DNA of 24,290 bases from assembly GCA_949289625.1 (NCBI GenBank), contig CASEPH010000026.1:1-24290 (forward strand). The letters are read 5' to 3'. How positions within the stretch are numbered: position 1 is the stretch's first letter; each line of letters starts with the position of its first letter. The position numbers and the translations under genes are program-made. The notes below the pieces were generated by a model. It saw only the letters and a list, made by a program, of their open reading frames with translations, searched no databases and was not told the origin of the DNA. Positions 1 through 6,844 of this stretch are shown here, one piece after another. Source of the stretch: an uncultured Clostridia bacterium. Its GTDB lineage: Bacteria > Bacillota_A > Clostridia > Oscillospirales > Oscillospiraceae.

Positions 1-735
1 ATCCGCGTTGGGATAACCCACCTCATCCGCCAACTCACAGCCGGAGATGCGGTACTCAATGAGGATCTTATGTCCAACCTTCTTCCGAATGGCATCCAAA
101 ATCATCATGGGGAAACGGCAGCGGTTCTCGAAGGAGCCGCCGAACTCGTCGGTACGCTTGTTGAACAGAGGGCTCATAAACCGGTTGATGACCAGACCAT
201 GACCGCCATGGATCAGGATAGAGTCGAAGCCTACATCCACAGCCGCCTGGGCCACATTGGCATAGTCCTCAGCGATGGCCTCCATGGCCTCTCGGGTCAG
301 CTGGGGACGCTCGGAGCCGTCGGGACCAGGGGTGCCATCCACAGAATAGAAGAAGTGCTCGCCCTTGCCCTTTTCTCCGCCGGTCCAGCCGGAATAGAAG
401 AAGGCCAGCAGCTCAATGGCCGCCTTGGCGCCGTAGAAATGGATCTGATCCACACACTTCTGCCAGTAGCGATGATAGGTGGTCTGCCGGAGGTCCAGAT
501 TGTGCCAACCGGGCTTGAAGGGGGCCAAAGAGTTCATATCGTGGCCGGCAATGGTGACGGAAGCAGTTCCGCCGCGGGCTTTTTCCACATAATAGGCACG
601 ATAAGCATCGGTGGGATAGGGCTCGTCCGTCTGCAGAAGATGCGGAGTTGCGGGAGCCTGGAAAATACGGTTTTTATACACCACATTGCCTACCTTCATG
701 GGGGAGAACATTGTGGGGTATTCAGGATGCGTCAT
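1..735 (-). CDS. NADH:flavin oxidoreductase (old yellow enzyme family), N-terminal part, cut by window edge
   Basis: The minus strand is open from an ATG at 735 to the window edge, giving the first 245 residues; the stop lies outside. The protein begins MTHPEYPTMFSPMKVGNVVY and has the OYE-type FMN TIM-barrel: 'KNRIFQAPATPH' near the start, then 'IHGGHGLVINRFMSPLFNKR' and 'TDEFGGSFENRCRFPMMIL' around residues 180-220, the segment that lines the flavin and substrate site in this family. An AGGAGG ribosome site lies 5-6 bases before the ATG. Relatives include 2,4-dienoyl-CoA reductase, bile-acid BaiCD/BaiH-type enzymes and NADH oxidases, many with C-terminal Fe-S and NAD-binding domains. Those domains would lie beyond the edge, so the substrate cannot be told. 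It has its own promoter and is separate from the acetyltransferase gene behind it. Confidence 0.9.
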   Translation of the reverse strand, partial: MTHPEYPTMFSPMKVGNVVYKNRIFQAPATPHLLQTDEPYPTDAYRAYYVEKARGGTASVTIAGHDMNSLAPFKPGWHNLDLRQTTYHRYWQKCVDQIHFYGAKAAIELLAFFYSGWTGGEKGKGEHFFYSVDGTPGPDGSERPQLTREAMEAIAEDYANVAQAAVDVGFDSILIHGGHGLVINRFMSPLFNKRTDEFGGSFENRCRFPMMILDAIRKKVGHKILIEYRISGCELADEVGYPNAD

Positions 736-770
736 GAGATAACCTCCTAATTAATGAATTTCACCTTTTC

Positions 771-799
771 ATTCTACAGGATTTCATTTGGAAATGCAA
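771..799 (-). promoter_or_regulatory. Putative sigma-A promoter of the flavin oxidoreductase gene
   Basis: Read on the minus strand: -35 TTGCAT (794-799), a 17-base spacer and -10 TAGAAT (771-776). A start near 764 would leave a leader of about 30 bases carrying the AGGAGG site. The -35 is poor beyond TTG, so this is a moderate call. Three AATGAAA-like words surround it. Confidence 0.5.
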
Positions 800-913
800 C
801 TATTTTTACGGTTTCATTTTCTGCTTTCCTGTTGCAAATTGTGACAGTCTTCTTGTTTTTGTCTCAAAGTGTCTGTTTTGAAGGCATTTTACCTACATGT
901 GCGCGGAATCCAT

Positions 914-1438
914 CTATTCTCCCAGATATTTTTCCAGGCAAACCAAATGGACGCCGGGAATCCCGTTAAATTCACAGTCCACGATTCCCACCTCCCGGTA
1001 TCCCAGCTTCCGGTACAGTCCTCGCGCTGCGGTATTAATCTCGTTGGTATCCATACGCAGATATCGGCAGCCATTGGCCGCGGCATATTCCTCATAAAAC
1101 TGGACAAACCGTCTGCCGCTGCCCTTCCCTGCGCATCCGGGATCCACCACCAGGGTGTGGAGTACCATAACCTCCCGATCCGGAGCAGAATATTCCCAGG
1201 GAGCGTATGCATACTCCGGCACCTGGGTTTGATTGATCTTGGCAGCTGCAACGATTTTCCCTTCCAGTTCCTCCACAAACAATTCGCCCAGAGCCAGTGC
1301 TTCCTCCGCTGTCTGTTCCGTAGGATATACGCCTCGCTGCCAGCCCACGCTGCACTTCCCCTGTTCCTGCTCCGTCAGGATATGGTCGTAGATAGCCGCT
1401 ACACCTGGAATATCCCTTTTTTCTGCCATGCGTATCAT
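914..1438 (-). CDS. GNAT-family N-acetyltransferase
   Basis: Codes for 174 residues starting MIRMAEKRDIPGVAAIYDHI, typical of the first strand and helix of GNAT enzymes, which move an acetyl group from acetyl-CoA to an amine. The acetyl-CoA loop is seen in 'LHTLVVDPGCAGKGSGRRFV' (motif A, a Q/RxxGxG/A-like loop), followed by 'YLRMDTNEINTAARGLYRKL' and 'GYREVG', the usual motif B. The reading frame extends upstream to 1702, but the ATG at 1438 is preferred: GGGGGAAG lies just before it, a promoter fits at 1469-1497, and the upstream extension would run through a terminator and into another gene. The substrate is unknown. It is monocistronic, between the transporter operon's terminator and the flavin oxidoreductase gene. 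Confidence 0.88.
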   Translation of the reverse strand: MIRMAEKRDIPGVAAIYDHILTEQEQGKCSVGWQRGVYPTEQTAEEALALGELFVEELEGKIVAAAKINQTQVPEYAYAPWEYSAPDREVMVLHTLVVDPGCAGKGSGRRFVQFYEEYAAANGCRYLRMDTNEINTAARGLYRKLGYREVGIVDCEFNGIPGVHLVCLEKYLGE

Positions 1439-1468
1439 ATTGCTTCCCCCATTCGTCGAATTTTTGTC

Positions 1469-1497
1469 ATTATACACCGGGCCTTTGGGAAAGTAAA
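1469..1497 (-). promoter_or_regulatory. Putative sigma-A promoter of the GNAT gene
   Basis: Minus strand: -35 TTTACT (1492-1497), 17-base spacer, -10 TATAAT (1469-1474). It begins immediately after the T-tract of the terminator at 1503-1537, so the acetyltransferase is insulated from the transporter operon. Confidence 0.7.
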
Positions 1498-1498
1498 G

Positions 1499-1537
1499 AC
1501 CGCAAAAGAGCCCGACCGTATTGGCGGTCGAGCTCTT
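1499..1537 (-). terminator. Rho-independent terminator of the oligopeptide transporter operon
   Basis: Minus strand: a 13-bp stem (1525-1537 with 1506-1518) with one G-U pair, loop of six bases, followed by CTTTTGCGGTCTTT, a broken T-tract. It begins two bases after the stop of the 92-residue gene, which supports that gene being the last cistron. Confidence 0.75.
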
Positions 1538-1539
1538 AC

Positions 1540-1818
1540 TCACGTCCATATTTGCAGCAAAAGAAAAATCAGCAGACCAAGTCCTCCGAGAAAGGCCAAG
1601 CCAATCAGCAATGACGCTTTCAGCGCCCCTAGGACAAACATCCATCGTGCACGTCCCCGCAGCGGTGGTACTTCCCAATGGGACCCCTGCTGTTCTTCGC
1701 ATTGCTGCATCTTGCCCTCAGGCTGTCTCGCCCCCAAGATAGAGGGACCGGAAATTCCGCTCATATCCGCAATAGTCCGGCCGTCATCCTCTTCCTGCCA
1801 CTTCTGCCCTTTTCTCAT
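1540..1818 (-). CDS. Small C-tail-anchored membrane protein, last gene of the transporter operon
   Basis: 92 residues. The N-terminal two thirds are polar, with 'EEDDGRTIADMSGISG' at 9-24, and residues 62-90 form one hydrophobic helix (LGALKASLLIGLAFLGGLGL and on) ending almost at the C-terminus. The ATG overlaps the stop of the ATPase gene by the ATGA arrangement at 1815-1818, a usual sign of translational coupling, and the operon terminator starts right after its stop. I do not recognise a named family; the DDGRTIA word resembles short proteins I recall from other clostridia, but this is from memory only. A single-pass anchor expressed with a peptide transporter could be an accessory or unrelated; function unknown. 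The RRGRAR-type basic patch (residues 54-58) just before the helix suggests the N-terminus faces the cytoplasm. Confidence 0.65.
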   Translation of the reverse strand: MRKGQKWQEEDDGRTIADMSGISGPSILGARQPEGKMQQCEEQQGSHWEVPPLRGRARWMFVLGALKASLLIGLAFLGGLGLLIFLLLQIWT

Positions 1819-2936
1819 AGTTCATCGTACAGGTGACAGACCACATAATGGCCCGGCTCCACCTCTTTCTGAACTGGCACTTCATGTTTACATTTTTCCA
1901 TGCACTGGGCACAGCGGGTATGGAATTTACATCCCTTCGGCGGATTGGCCGGAGACGGAATCGCACCTTCCAGCACAATGCGGTTCCGGGACGCATTGGG
2001 ATCCGGAATGGGAATTGCCGAAAACAGTGCTTTGGTGTAGGGATGCAGAGGATTTTTAAAGATGTCCTCGGTGGCACCGTATTCCACCAGATTTCCCAGA
2101 TACATGACGCCTACAGTGTCGGAGATATGTTCCACCACCGACAGGTCATGAGAAATAAACAGATAGGTCAGGTTATATTTTTCCTGCAGTTCCTTCAGCA
2201 AATTGATGATCTGCGCCTGAATGGAAACATCCAGCGCGGAAACCGGTTCGTCACATACCACGAACTCAGGATTCAACGCCAATGCCCGAGCAATACAGAT
2301 TCTCTGCCGCTGGCCACCGGAGAACTCATGGGGATAGCGATCCTTATGGAAGGGTTGAAGGCCACAGTTGTCCATGACCTCATCAATATAATCATTGAAC
2401 TCCGCCTTGGAAACCAGCTTATGCTCCCGCACAGCTTCCCCGATAATCTCGCCTACAGGCAGACGAGGCGACAGACTGGAGAAAGGATCCTGGAAAATGA
2501 TCTGCATTTTTGTACGAAGGGCACGAAGCTCCTTGGGGCTGAGGTCGTAGACTTCCTGGCCATTAAAGAGCACCTGGCCCCCTGTTTTCTGGTCATAGAG
2601 CCGCAGAATCGTCCGTCCAGTGGTAGATTTTCCACAGCCGGATTCTCCCACCAGGCCCATGGTGGTACCCCGCTTCAAATTAAAGGTGACACCGTCCACA
2701 GCCTTGACGTATCCGGTCACATGGGAGACCATACCGCCCTTGATGGGAAAATACTTTTTCAGATGGTTGACCATCAGAATATACTGAGGATCATATTCCA
2801 CCGGAACAAAATCATTTTTAATAAGACGGTCCGTATGCGCGGTCTTTTGGGGATAGCCTTCCGCATGGGCTTCGGAGGACATTTTGCTCTCCTCCATCAC
2901 CTGGTCGTCTGTCTTTCCAGCTTTCCAAAAGGGCAT
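1815..2936 (-). CDS. oppF: Oligopeptide/dipeptide ABC transporter ATP-binding protein (OppF/DppF type)
   Basis: 373 residues with all ABC ATPase motifs: Walker A GESGCGKS (97-104), Q-loop '[13 protein letters not shown]', signature FSGGQRQR (205-212), Walker B FVVCDEP (225-231) and switch His 263. The C-terminus holds the oligopeptide-transporter tail with '[14 protein letters not shown]', a Cys cluster seen in many Opp/Dpp ATPases. It pairs with the ATPase just upstream to power peptide import. I chose ATG 2936 (MPFWKAG), one base after the neighbour's TGA, with GGTGAG/AGGA just before it; an ATG at 2960 in the same frame (MTERTV) lacks a ribosome site and overlaps the neighbour. An N-terminal extension of about 50 polar residues precedes the domain. 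Opp and Dpp names cannot be told apart from sequence. Confidence 0.93.
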   Translation of the reverse strand: MPFWKAGKTDDQVMEESKMSSEAHAEGYPQKTAHTDRLIKNDFVPVEYDPQYILMVNHLKKYFPIKGGMVSHVTGYVKAVDGVTFNLKRGTTMGLVGESGCGKSTTGRTILRLYDQKTGGQVLFNGQEVYDLSPKELRALRTKMQIIFQDPFSSLSPRLPVGEIIGEAVREHKLVSKAEFNDYIDEVMDNCGLQPFHKDRYPHEFSGGQRQRICIARALALNPEFVVCDEPVSALDVSIQAQIINLLKELQEKYNLTYLFISHDLSVVEHISDTVGVMYLGNLVEYGATEDIFKNPLHPYTKALFSAIPIPDPNASRNRIVLEGAIPSPANPPKGCKFHTRCAQCMEKCKHEVPVQKEVEPGHYVVCHLYDEL

Positions 2937-2937
2937 A

Positions 2938-4086
2938 TCACTCACCGTCCTTTCCGTCATAATACCGATAGCAGCTGACCTTGTGGGTAGGACTCAGGCT
3001 GATCTCTTTCGGATACGCGCCGGAGCACTGCTCCACACACATTTCACAACGATCCTTGAAATAACAGTAGTTTGGCATATTGATGGGATTGGGCACCTTA
3101 CCAGGGATCGAATAGAGTTTGTCAACCTGCTTGCCCACCACCGGTTTTGAGGCCATCAGACCAATGGTATAGGGGTGAGACGGATTAGCAAAAATCTCCT
3201 GGACAGTTCCCTTCTCTACCACACGGCCGGCGTACATGACCACCACATAGTCCGCCATTTCCGCAATCACACCCAAATCGTGGGTAATGAGCATAATGGA
3301 GGAATTGATTTTGTCCTTCAAATTTCGCAGGAGATCCAAAATCTGGGCCTGAATGGTCACATCCAGTGCAGTGGTAGGCTCGTCGGCAATAATAATCTTG
3401 GGATTGCAGGCCAAGGCCATAGCGATCATGACACGCTGCCGCATACCGCCGGAGAGTTCATGGGGATACATTTTATATACCCCCTCGGCGTTGGCAATAC
3501 CAACCATCTCCAGCAGCTCAACCGTGCGGGCTTTAACCTCCGACTTGCTTTTTCCCTCTCCATCGTGGAGCGCAATGACCTCGTCCACCTGATCGCCAAT
3601 CCGGAACACCGGATTCAGAGACGTCATAGGCTCCTGAAAGATCATGGACACAAAATTGCCTCGCAGGGTCTGCATGACCTCCGTGGGGGTTTTCACCACG
3701 TCGTAAGCCTTTTCTCCCAAATTGAGGCGAATCTCTCCCTCCACAATCTGGCCCTGGGGCCGCTGAATCAACTGCATCAGTGAAAGGCTGGTGACGGATT
3801 TTCCGCAGCCGGATTCTCCTACTACACCCACAGTTTTGCCAATGGGCACATCAAAGGTAACGCCGTCTACACTCTTGACCGTACCGGAGTCCGTAAAAAA
3901 GTAGGTATGCAGATTATCAAATTCCACCGCGTTTTTAGGATCGTGCATCTGCGTGAGATACTCTGATTCAGGCACGTTTTTACGCTTGCGCTGCTTCTCA
4001 TAGGCGCTGGTAATCCTGCGATTCTCTTTGGAAATACGGCGCGATTCTTTTCCGGAGAGGTAGCCCTCCGCATGTTTCTTAGCCAC
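2938..4086 (-). CDS. oppD: Oligopeptide/dipeptide ABC transporter ATP-binding protein (OppD/DppD type)
   Basis: 382 residues. Walker A GESGCGKS (90-97), Q-loop 'MIFQEPMTSLNP' (148-159), signature LSGGMRQR (211-218), Walker B IIIADEP (231-237) and switch His 269 are intact. The C-terminal tail has 'YCYFKDRCEMCVEQC' plus a later Cys, matching the four-Cys region that binds an Fe-S cluster in at least one characterised Opp ATPase. The first 50 residues are highly basic (SGKESRRISKENRR and KQRKRK), longer than usual. Translation starts at GTG 4086: AAGGAGG lies 8 bases upstream, while the nearest in-range ATG runs into a stop after four codons. The gene follows the permease by 13 bases and precedes the second ATPase by one. 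Confidence 0.94.
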   Translation of the reverse strand: MAKKHAEGYLSGKESRRISKENRRITSAYEKQRKRKNVPESEYLTQMHDPKNAVEFDNLHTYFFTDSGTVKSVDGVTFDVPIGKTVGVVGESGCGKSVTSLSLMQLIQRPQGQIVEGEIRLNLGEKAYDVVKTPTEVMQTLRGNFVSMIFQEPMTSLNPVFRIGDQVDEVIALHDGEGKSKSEVKARTVELLEMVGIANAEGVYKMYPHELSGGMRQRVMIAMALACNPKIIIADEPTTALDVTIQAQILDLLRNLKDKINSSIMLITHDLGVIAEMADYVVVMYAGRVVEKGTVQEIFANPSHPYTIGLMASKPVVGKQVDKLYSIPGKVPNPINMPNYCYFKDRCEMCVEQCSGAYPKEISLSPTHKVSCYRYYDGKDGE

Positions 4087-4099
4087 TGTCCATTCCTCC

Positions 4100-5662
4100 T
4101 TAGCGCTTCATCTTGGGGTCAAAGGCATCCCGAAGACCGTCGCCCACAAAGTTGAAGCCCAAAACGGTAATCAGCAGGCAGATACCCGCGGGGATCCAGA
4201 TAAACCAGTAATTTGTCATGACGAAAGCATTGTTTACATCGTTGATAATATTACCCCAGGACGCAAAGGGGAACTTGACGCCCAGTCCCAGGAAAGACAG
4301 CGTAGCTTCCGTAATAATAGTGGAACCAAGACTCATGGTGCAAATTACGATCAGCTGTGGAATCACATTTGGAATCAAATGCTTGAAGATTCTCCGGGTC
4401 ACGCTAATGCCGCAGGCTTCGGCGGCAGTCATAAATTCCTGTTCCCGCAGGGAGAGAATCTGTCCACGTACCAAACGTGCAATAGAGGGCCAGCTGAGGA
4501 AACCCAGAATCAGCATCAGATAGAGCATACGGATCTGAGGATCCACCTGCATGGCGTCCATGGCCGCACCCAGAATAATGATAAGTGGCAGAGACGGGAT
4601 GCAGTAAAATACATCCACAATACGCATAATCAGGTTATCCACCCAACCGCCAAAATATCCGGAGATACCGCCCAACACAACGCCCAAAAACGCCGCAATG
4701 AACACCACGATAAAGCCAATAATCAGAGAGACTCTGCCGCCGTACATCAGCCGGGTCAGCATATCCATACCGGAGGTATCCGTACCCAACCAGTGGGCCT
4801 TGGAGGGAGCCGCATAACGATCATAGACGTAGGTTTCCGTGCTCTGGAGGACAGACCAGCTGTTAGTGTCTGCCTGATAGGTAATGGTATAAGTAGCCTC
4901 TTCCCCATTAGCGTCCGTATAGACAAATTCGGTCACATCTGAGTCGATGGCCTCTTCCAGCTTCTCTTTAAAATCACGGCTGATGACCACACCATTTTCC
5001 TTGGACTGCACCACAAAACGGCTAATGTAACCCACCACTGTGGAGCCATCCAAAATATTTCCATCCTGATCCAGGGTATATTCCTTCCCATCCGCAGTAA
5101 AAGCTGTGCCTCCGTTTACATAGGTTCTGAGGGCTTCCAGTTTTAGTGAGAAGGGCAGGTCCTCCGACACCTCATCCGCAGCATTGACGATGTCCTTATA
5201 GGCCACCGCCAGAATGGTATCCCCCTGGGAAATGGTGTACAAATCCGTTCCCTCGTTGGTCACCGTATAGGTCACATCTTTATAGGTAAAGGAATCCTCT
5301 TGTTTGGTCTGGGCCAACAGGAACTGGGCCTGCAGCACAGAGCCGAACTCCTGCCCGTCCGCCACCGCGTAGCGGAAATCATCATTGCGAACCACGCCCA
5401 CATATTCCTTGTCCATATAGGTATAGGTGTAGAACTGCTCATCCTGGCCATAGGGGCTGATAATACCGCCTACAAAGGAAAACAGGAACATGGCCACCAA
5501 CATAGTCAGGCCCAGCACTGCCAGACGGTTCCGGAAAAACCGCTTTGCAACCATAGCGCCAGGAGACAGGACTTTGACACGACGATCATCATTTAAAGAA
5601 AACTGCTGATTCTCCTCCGCATCTGTCTGGATCTGGTCCCGTTTGTTTTCATTGTCATGCAT
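4100..5662 (-). CDS. oppC: Oligopeptide/dipeptide ABC transporter permease (OppC/DppC type) with large external insertion
   Basis: 520 residues, against about 280-310 for common OppC/DppC. The family plan is intact: 'MVAKRFFRNRLAVLGLTMLV' and TM1 (about 45-68), then from residue 290 the hallmark 'HWLGTDTSGMDMLTRLMYGG', five membrane helices, and the EAA coupling loop 'MTAAEACGISVTRRIFKHLI' (411-430) that contacts the ATPases. Between TM1 and HWLGTD, residues about 74-285 form a soluble, acidic, Tyr/Thr-rich segment facing outside, with repeated 'YTV/YTI/YTL' strand-like words ('VTYTVTNEG', 'GKEYTLDQDG', 'EATYTITYQ'). Start ATG 5662 has GGAGGGG 7 bases upstream. The gene sits 18 bases after the first permease. 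The insertion is in frame and has no stop, so it is a real part of the protein. Confidence 0.93.
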   Translation of the reverse strand: MHDNENKRDQIQTDAEENQQFSLNDDRRVKVLSPGAMVAKRFFRNRLAVLGLTMLVAMFLFSFVGGIISPYGQDEQFYTYTYMDKEYVGVVRNDDFRYAVADGQEFGSVLQAQFLLAQTKQEDSFTYKDVTYTVTNEGTDLYTISQGDTILAVAYKDIVNAADEVSEDLPFSLKLEALRTYVNGGTAFTADGKEYTLDQDGNILDGSTVVGYISRFVVQSKENGVVISRDFKEKLEEAIDSDVTEFVYTDANGEEATYTITYQADTNSWSVLQSTETYVYDRYAAPSKAHWLGTDTSGMDMLTRLMYGGRVSLIIGFIVVFIAAFLGVVLGGISGYFGGWVDNLIMRIVDVFYCIPSLPLIIILGAAMDAMQVDPQIRMLYLMLILGFLSWPSIARLVRGQILSLREQEFMTAAEACGISVTRRIFKHLIPNVIPQLIVICTMSLGSTIITEATLSFLGLGVKFPFASWGNIINDVNNAFVMTNYWFIWIPAGICLLITVLGFNFVGDGLRDAFDPKMKR

Positions 5663-5680
5663 ATCCGTTCCCCTCCTCTC

Positions 5681-6667
5681 TTACGCGATTCGTACCCGAG
5701 GATCCACCACGGCGTACAGTATGTCGGAAATCAGATTGCCCGCCAGCGTCAAGATCGCCAGGAAAGTCAGGTAGAACATGGAAAACGGAATGTCGCCAGC
5801 CACCATGGCTTCATAGGACGTATATCCAATTCCTGGAATAGAAAACAGAGTTTCGGTGATCAAGGCGCCGGAAAACAGGCCAGGCAGACTGCCGCCCACA
5901 ATGGTGACAAGCGGAATCAGTGTATTCCGAAACGCATGCTTGTAAATGACCTTATGCTCCGAGAGTCCCTTTGCCCGCGCTGTCCGGATGTAATCGGAAT
6001 TGAGTACCTCCAGCATATTGGTTCGGGTATAGCGCATTAAGGATCCCACAGACACAATGACTAGCGTCAGGATGGGCAGCACCAGATGGTTCGCCTTATC
6101 CAAGAACTGGCCCCAGCTAGATAGCTGTGCATAGTCCCGTCCCACTAGGCCATAGAGATCAAACCACCCCAATTTGACGGAAAACAGCAGCTTCAGTAAC
6201 GTGGCAAAGAAGAACGTAGGCAGGGAGATGCCCACCAGCGCTCCTGCAGTGATAGCGTAATCCGCCTTGGAATACTGCTTTGTCGCCGCAATAACCCCCA
6301 AGGGAATGGCAATTACAAGTTCCAGAACAAAGGCAATCCCGCCCATGATGAAGGACAGCCAAATCACGTCCTGAAACTTCTCCACAACCGGAACGGTATA
6401 TTTCCAGCTATCGCCGAAATTGCCCCGAACCGCGTCGCTAAGCCATGTCAGGTATCCTGTCACAACGCCTTTATCAAGCCCATAGGATTCATTGAGCTGT
6501 GCCATCCACTCATCAAAGCTCTTGGCTCCCGGTGCTGAGGACAGCTGCATAGCCATATTTTCCACATAGGAACCGGGCAAACTACGCATCAAGCCATAGA
6601 TGATAAAGGTCACGCATAGCAGGATTAAAACAGAAAGTAAGACTCGTTTTACGATGAATTTCCACAC
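5681..6667 (-). CDS. oppB: Oligopeptide/dipeptide ABC transporter permease (OppB/DppB type)
   Basis: 328 residues from a GTG start. It opens MWKFIVKRVLLSVLILLCVT, the standard N-terminal helix of OppB/DppB, followed by an external segment ('LNESYGLDKGVVTGYLTWL', 'RGNFGDSW') and five further helices. The EAA loop that docks with the ATPases is 'SDYIRTARAKGLSEHKVIYK', and the C-terminus ends 'ISDILYAVVDPRVRIA', typical of the family. The frame is open up to 6742, but GGAGGG lies six bases before the GTG at 6667 and the extra residues are not membrane-like, so GTG is preferred. With the other permease it forms the channel for imported peptides. Confidence 0.94.
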   Translation of the reverse strand: MWKFIVKRVLLSVLILLCVTFIIYGLMRSLPGSYVENMAMQLSSAPGAKSFDEWMAQLNESYGLDKGVVTGYLTWLSDAVRGNFGDSWKYTVPVVEKFQDVIWLSFIMGGIAFVLELVIAIPLGVIAATKQYSKADYAITAGALVGISLPTFFFATLLKLLFSVKLGWFDLYGLVGRDYAQLSSWGQFLDKANHLVLPILTLVIVSVGSLMRYTRTNMLEVLNSDYIRTARAKGLSEHKVIYKHAFRNTLIPLVTIVGGSLPGLFSGALITETLFSIPGIGYTSYEAMVAGDIPFSMFYLTFLAILTLAGNLISDILYAVVDPRVRIA

Positions 6668-6686
6668 GGAGATCCCTCCATTTGCA

Positions 6687-6707
6687 GCAGGATTCATACT
6701 ATCCTGC
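6687..6707 (-). repeat. Inverted repeat just upstream of the oppB ribosome site
   Basis: GCAGGAT (6687-6693) and ATCCTGC (6701-6707) are perfect 7-bp arms around a 7-base loop, about 10 bases upstream of the oppB GGAGGG. The same arms recur in the hairpin at 6794-6821, so alternative pairings are possible in the mRNA. Confidence 0.55.
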
Positions 6708-6751
6708 CCACAATGTATTTGAATATGCCTGCTCGGCTGCATATCAGAGAG

Positions 6752-6773
6752 CCGTTCTGCCGCAGCGGAACGG
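6752..6773 (-). repeat. Intercistronic hairpin between oppA and oppB
   Basis: CCGTTCTGC (6752-6760) and GCGGAACGG (6765-6773) make a 9-bp stem with one G-U pair and a four-base loop. No T-tract follows, so it looks like an mRNA structure rather than a terminator. Confidence 0.55.
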
Positions 6774-6793
6774 TTCCCTCATAGGCAGCCGTC

Positions 6794-6821
6794 ATCCTGC
6801 CCCCGTTTTTGGGGGCAGGAT
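6794..6821 (-). repeat. Strong intercistronic hairpin after the oppA stop
   Basis: A perfect 11-bp stem (6794-6804 with 6811-6821, GC-rich with five C-G pairs in a row) and a six-base loop, 23 bases after the binding-protein stop codon. On the minus strand it is followed by GACGGCTGCC, not a T-run, so full termination is unlikely. Such structures commonly protect the 3' end of binding-protein mRNA and lower expression of the downstream permease genes; that role is inferred here. Confidence 0.65.
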
Positions 6822-6844
6822 CCGGTTGTTTGCACGAAAGTGAA

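Noticed and set aside
70..750. A 226-codon plus-strand open frame at the left edge
   Set aside because: It is antisense to the flavin oxidoreductase, whose minus-strand reading has clear family motifs, a promoter and a ribosome site.
4100..5662. Permease insertion considered as a misassembly or gene fusion artefact
   Set aside because: The frame is unbroken, base composition matches its surroundings, and the family motifs continue normally on both sides.
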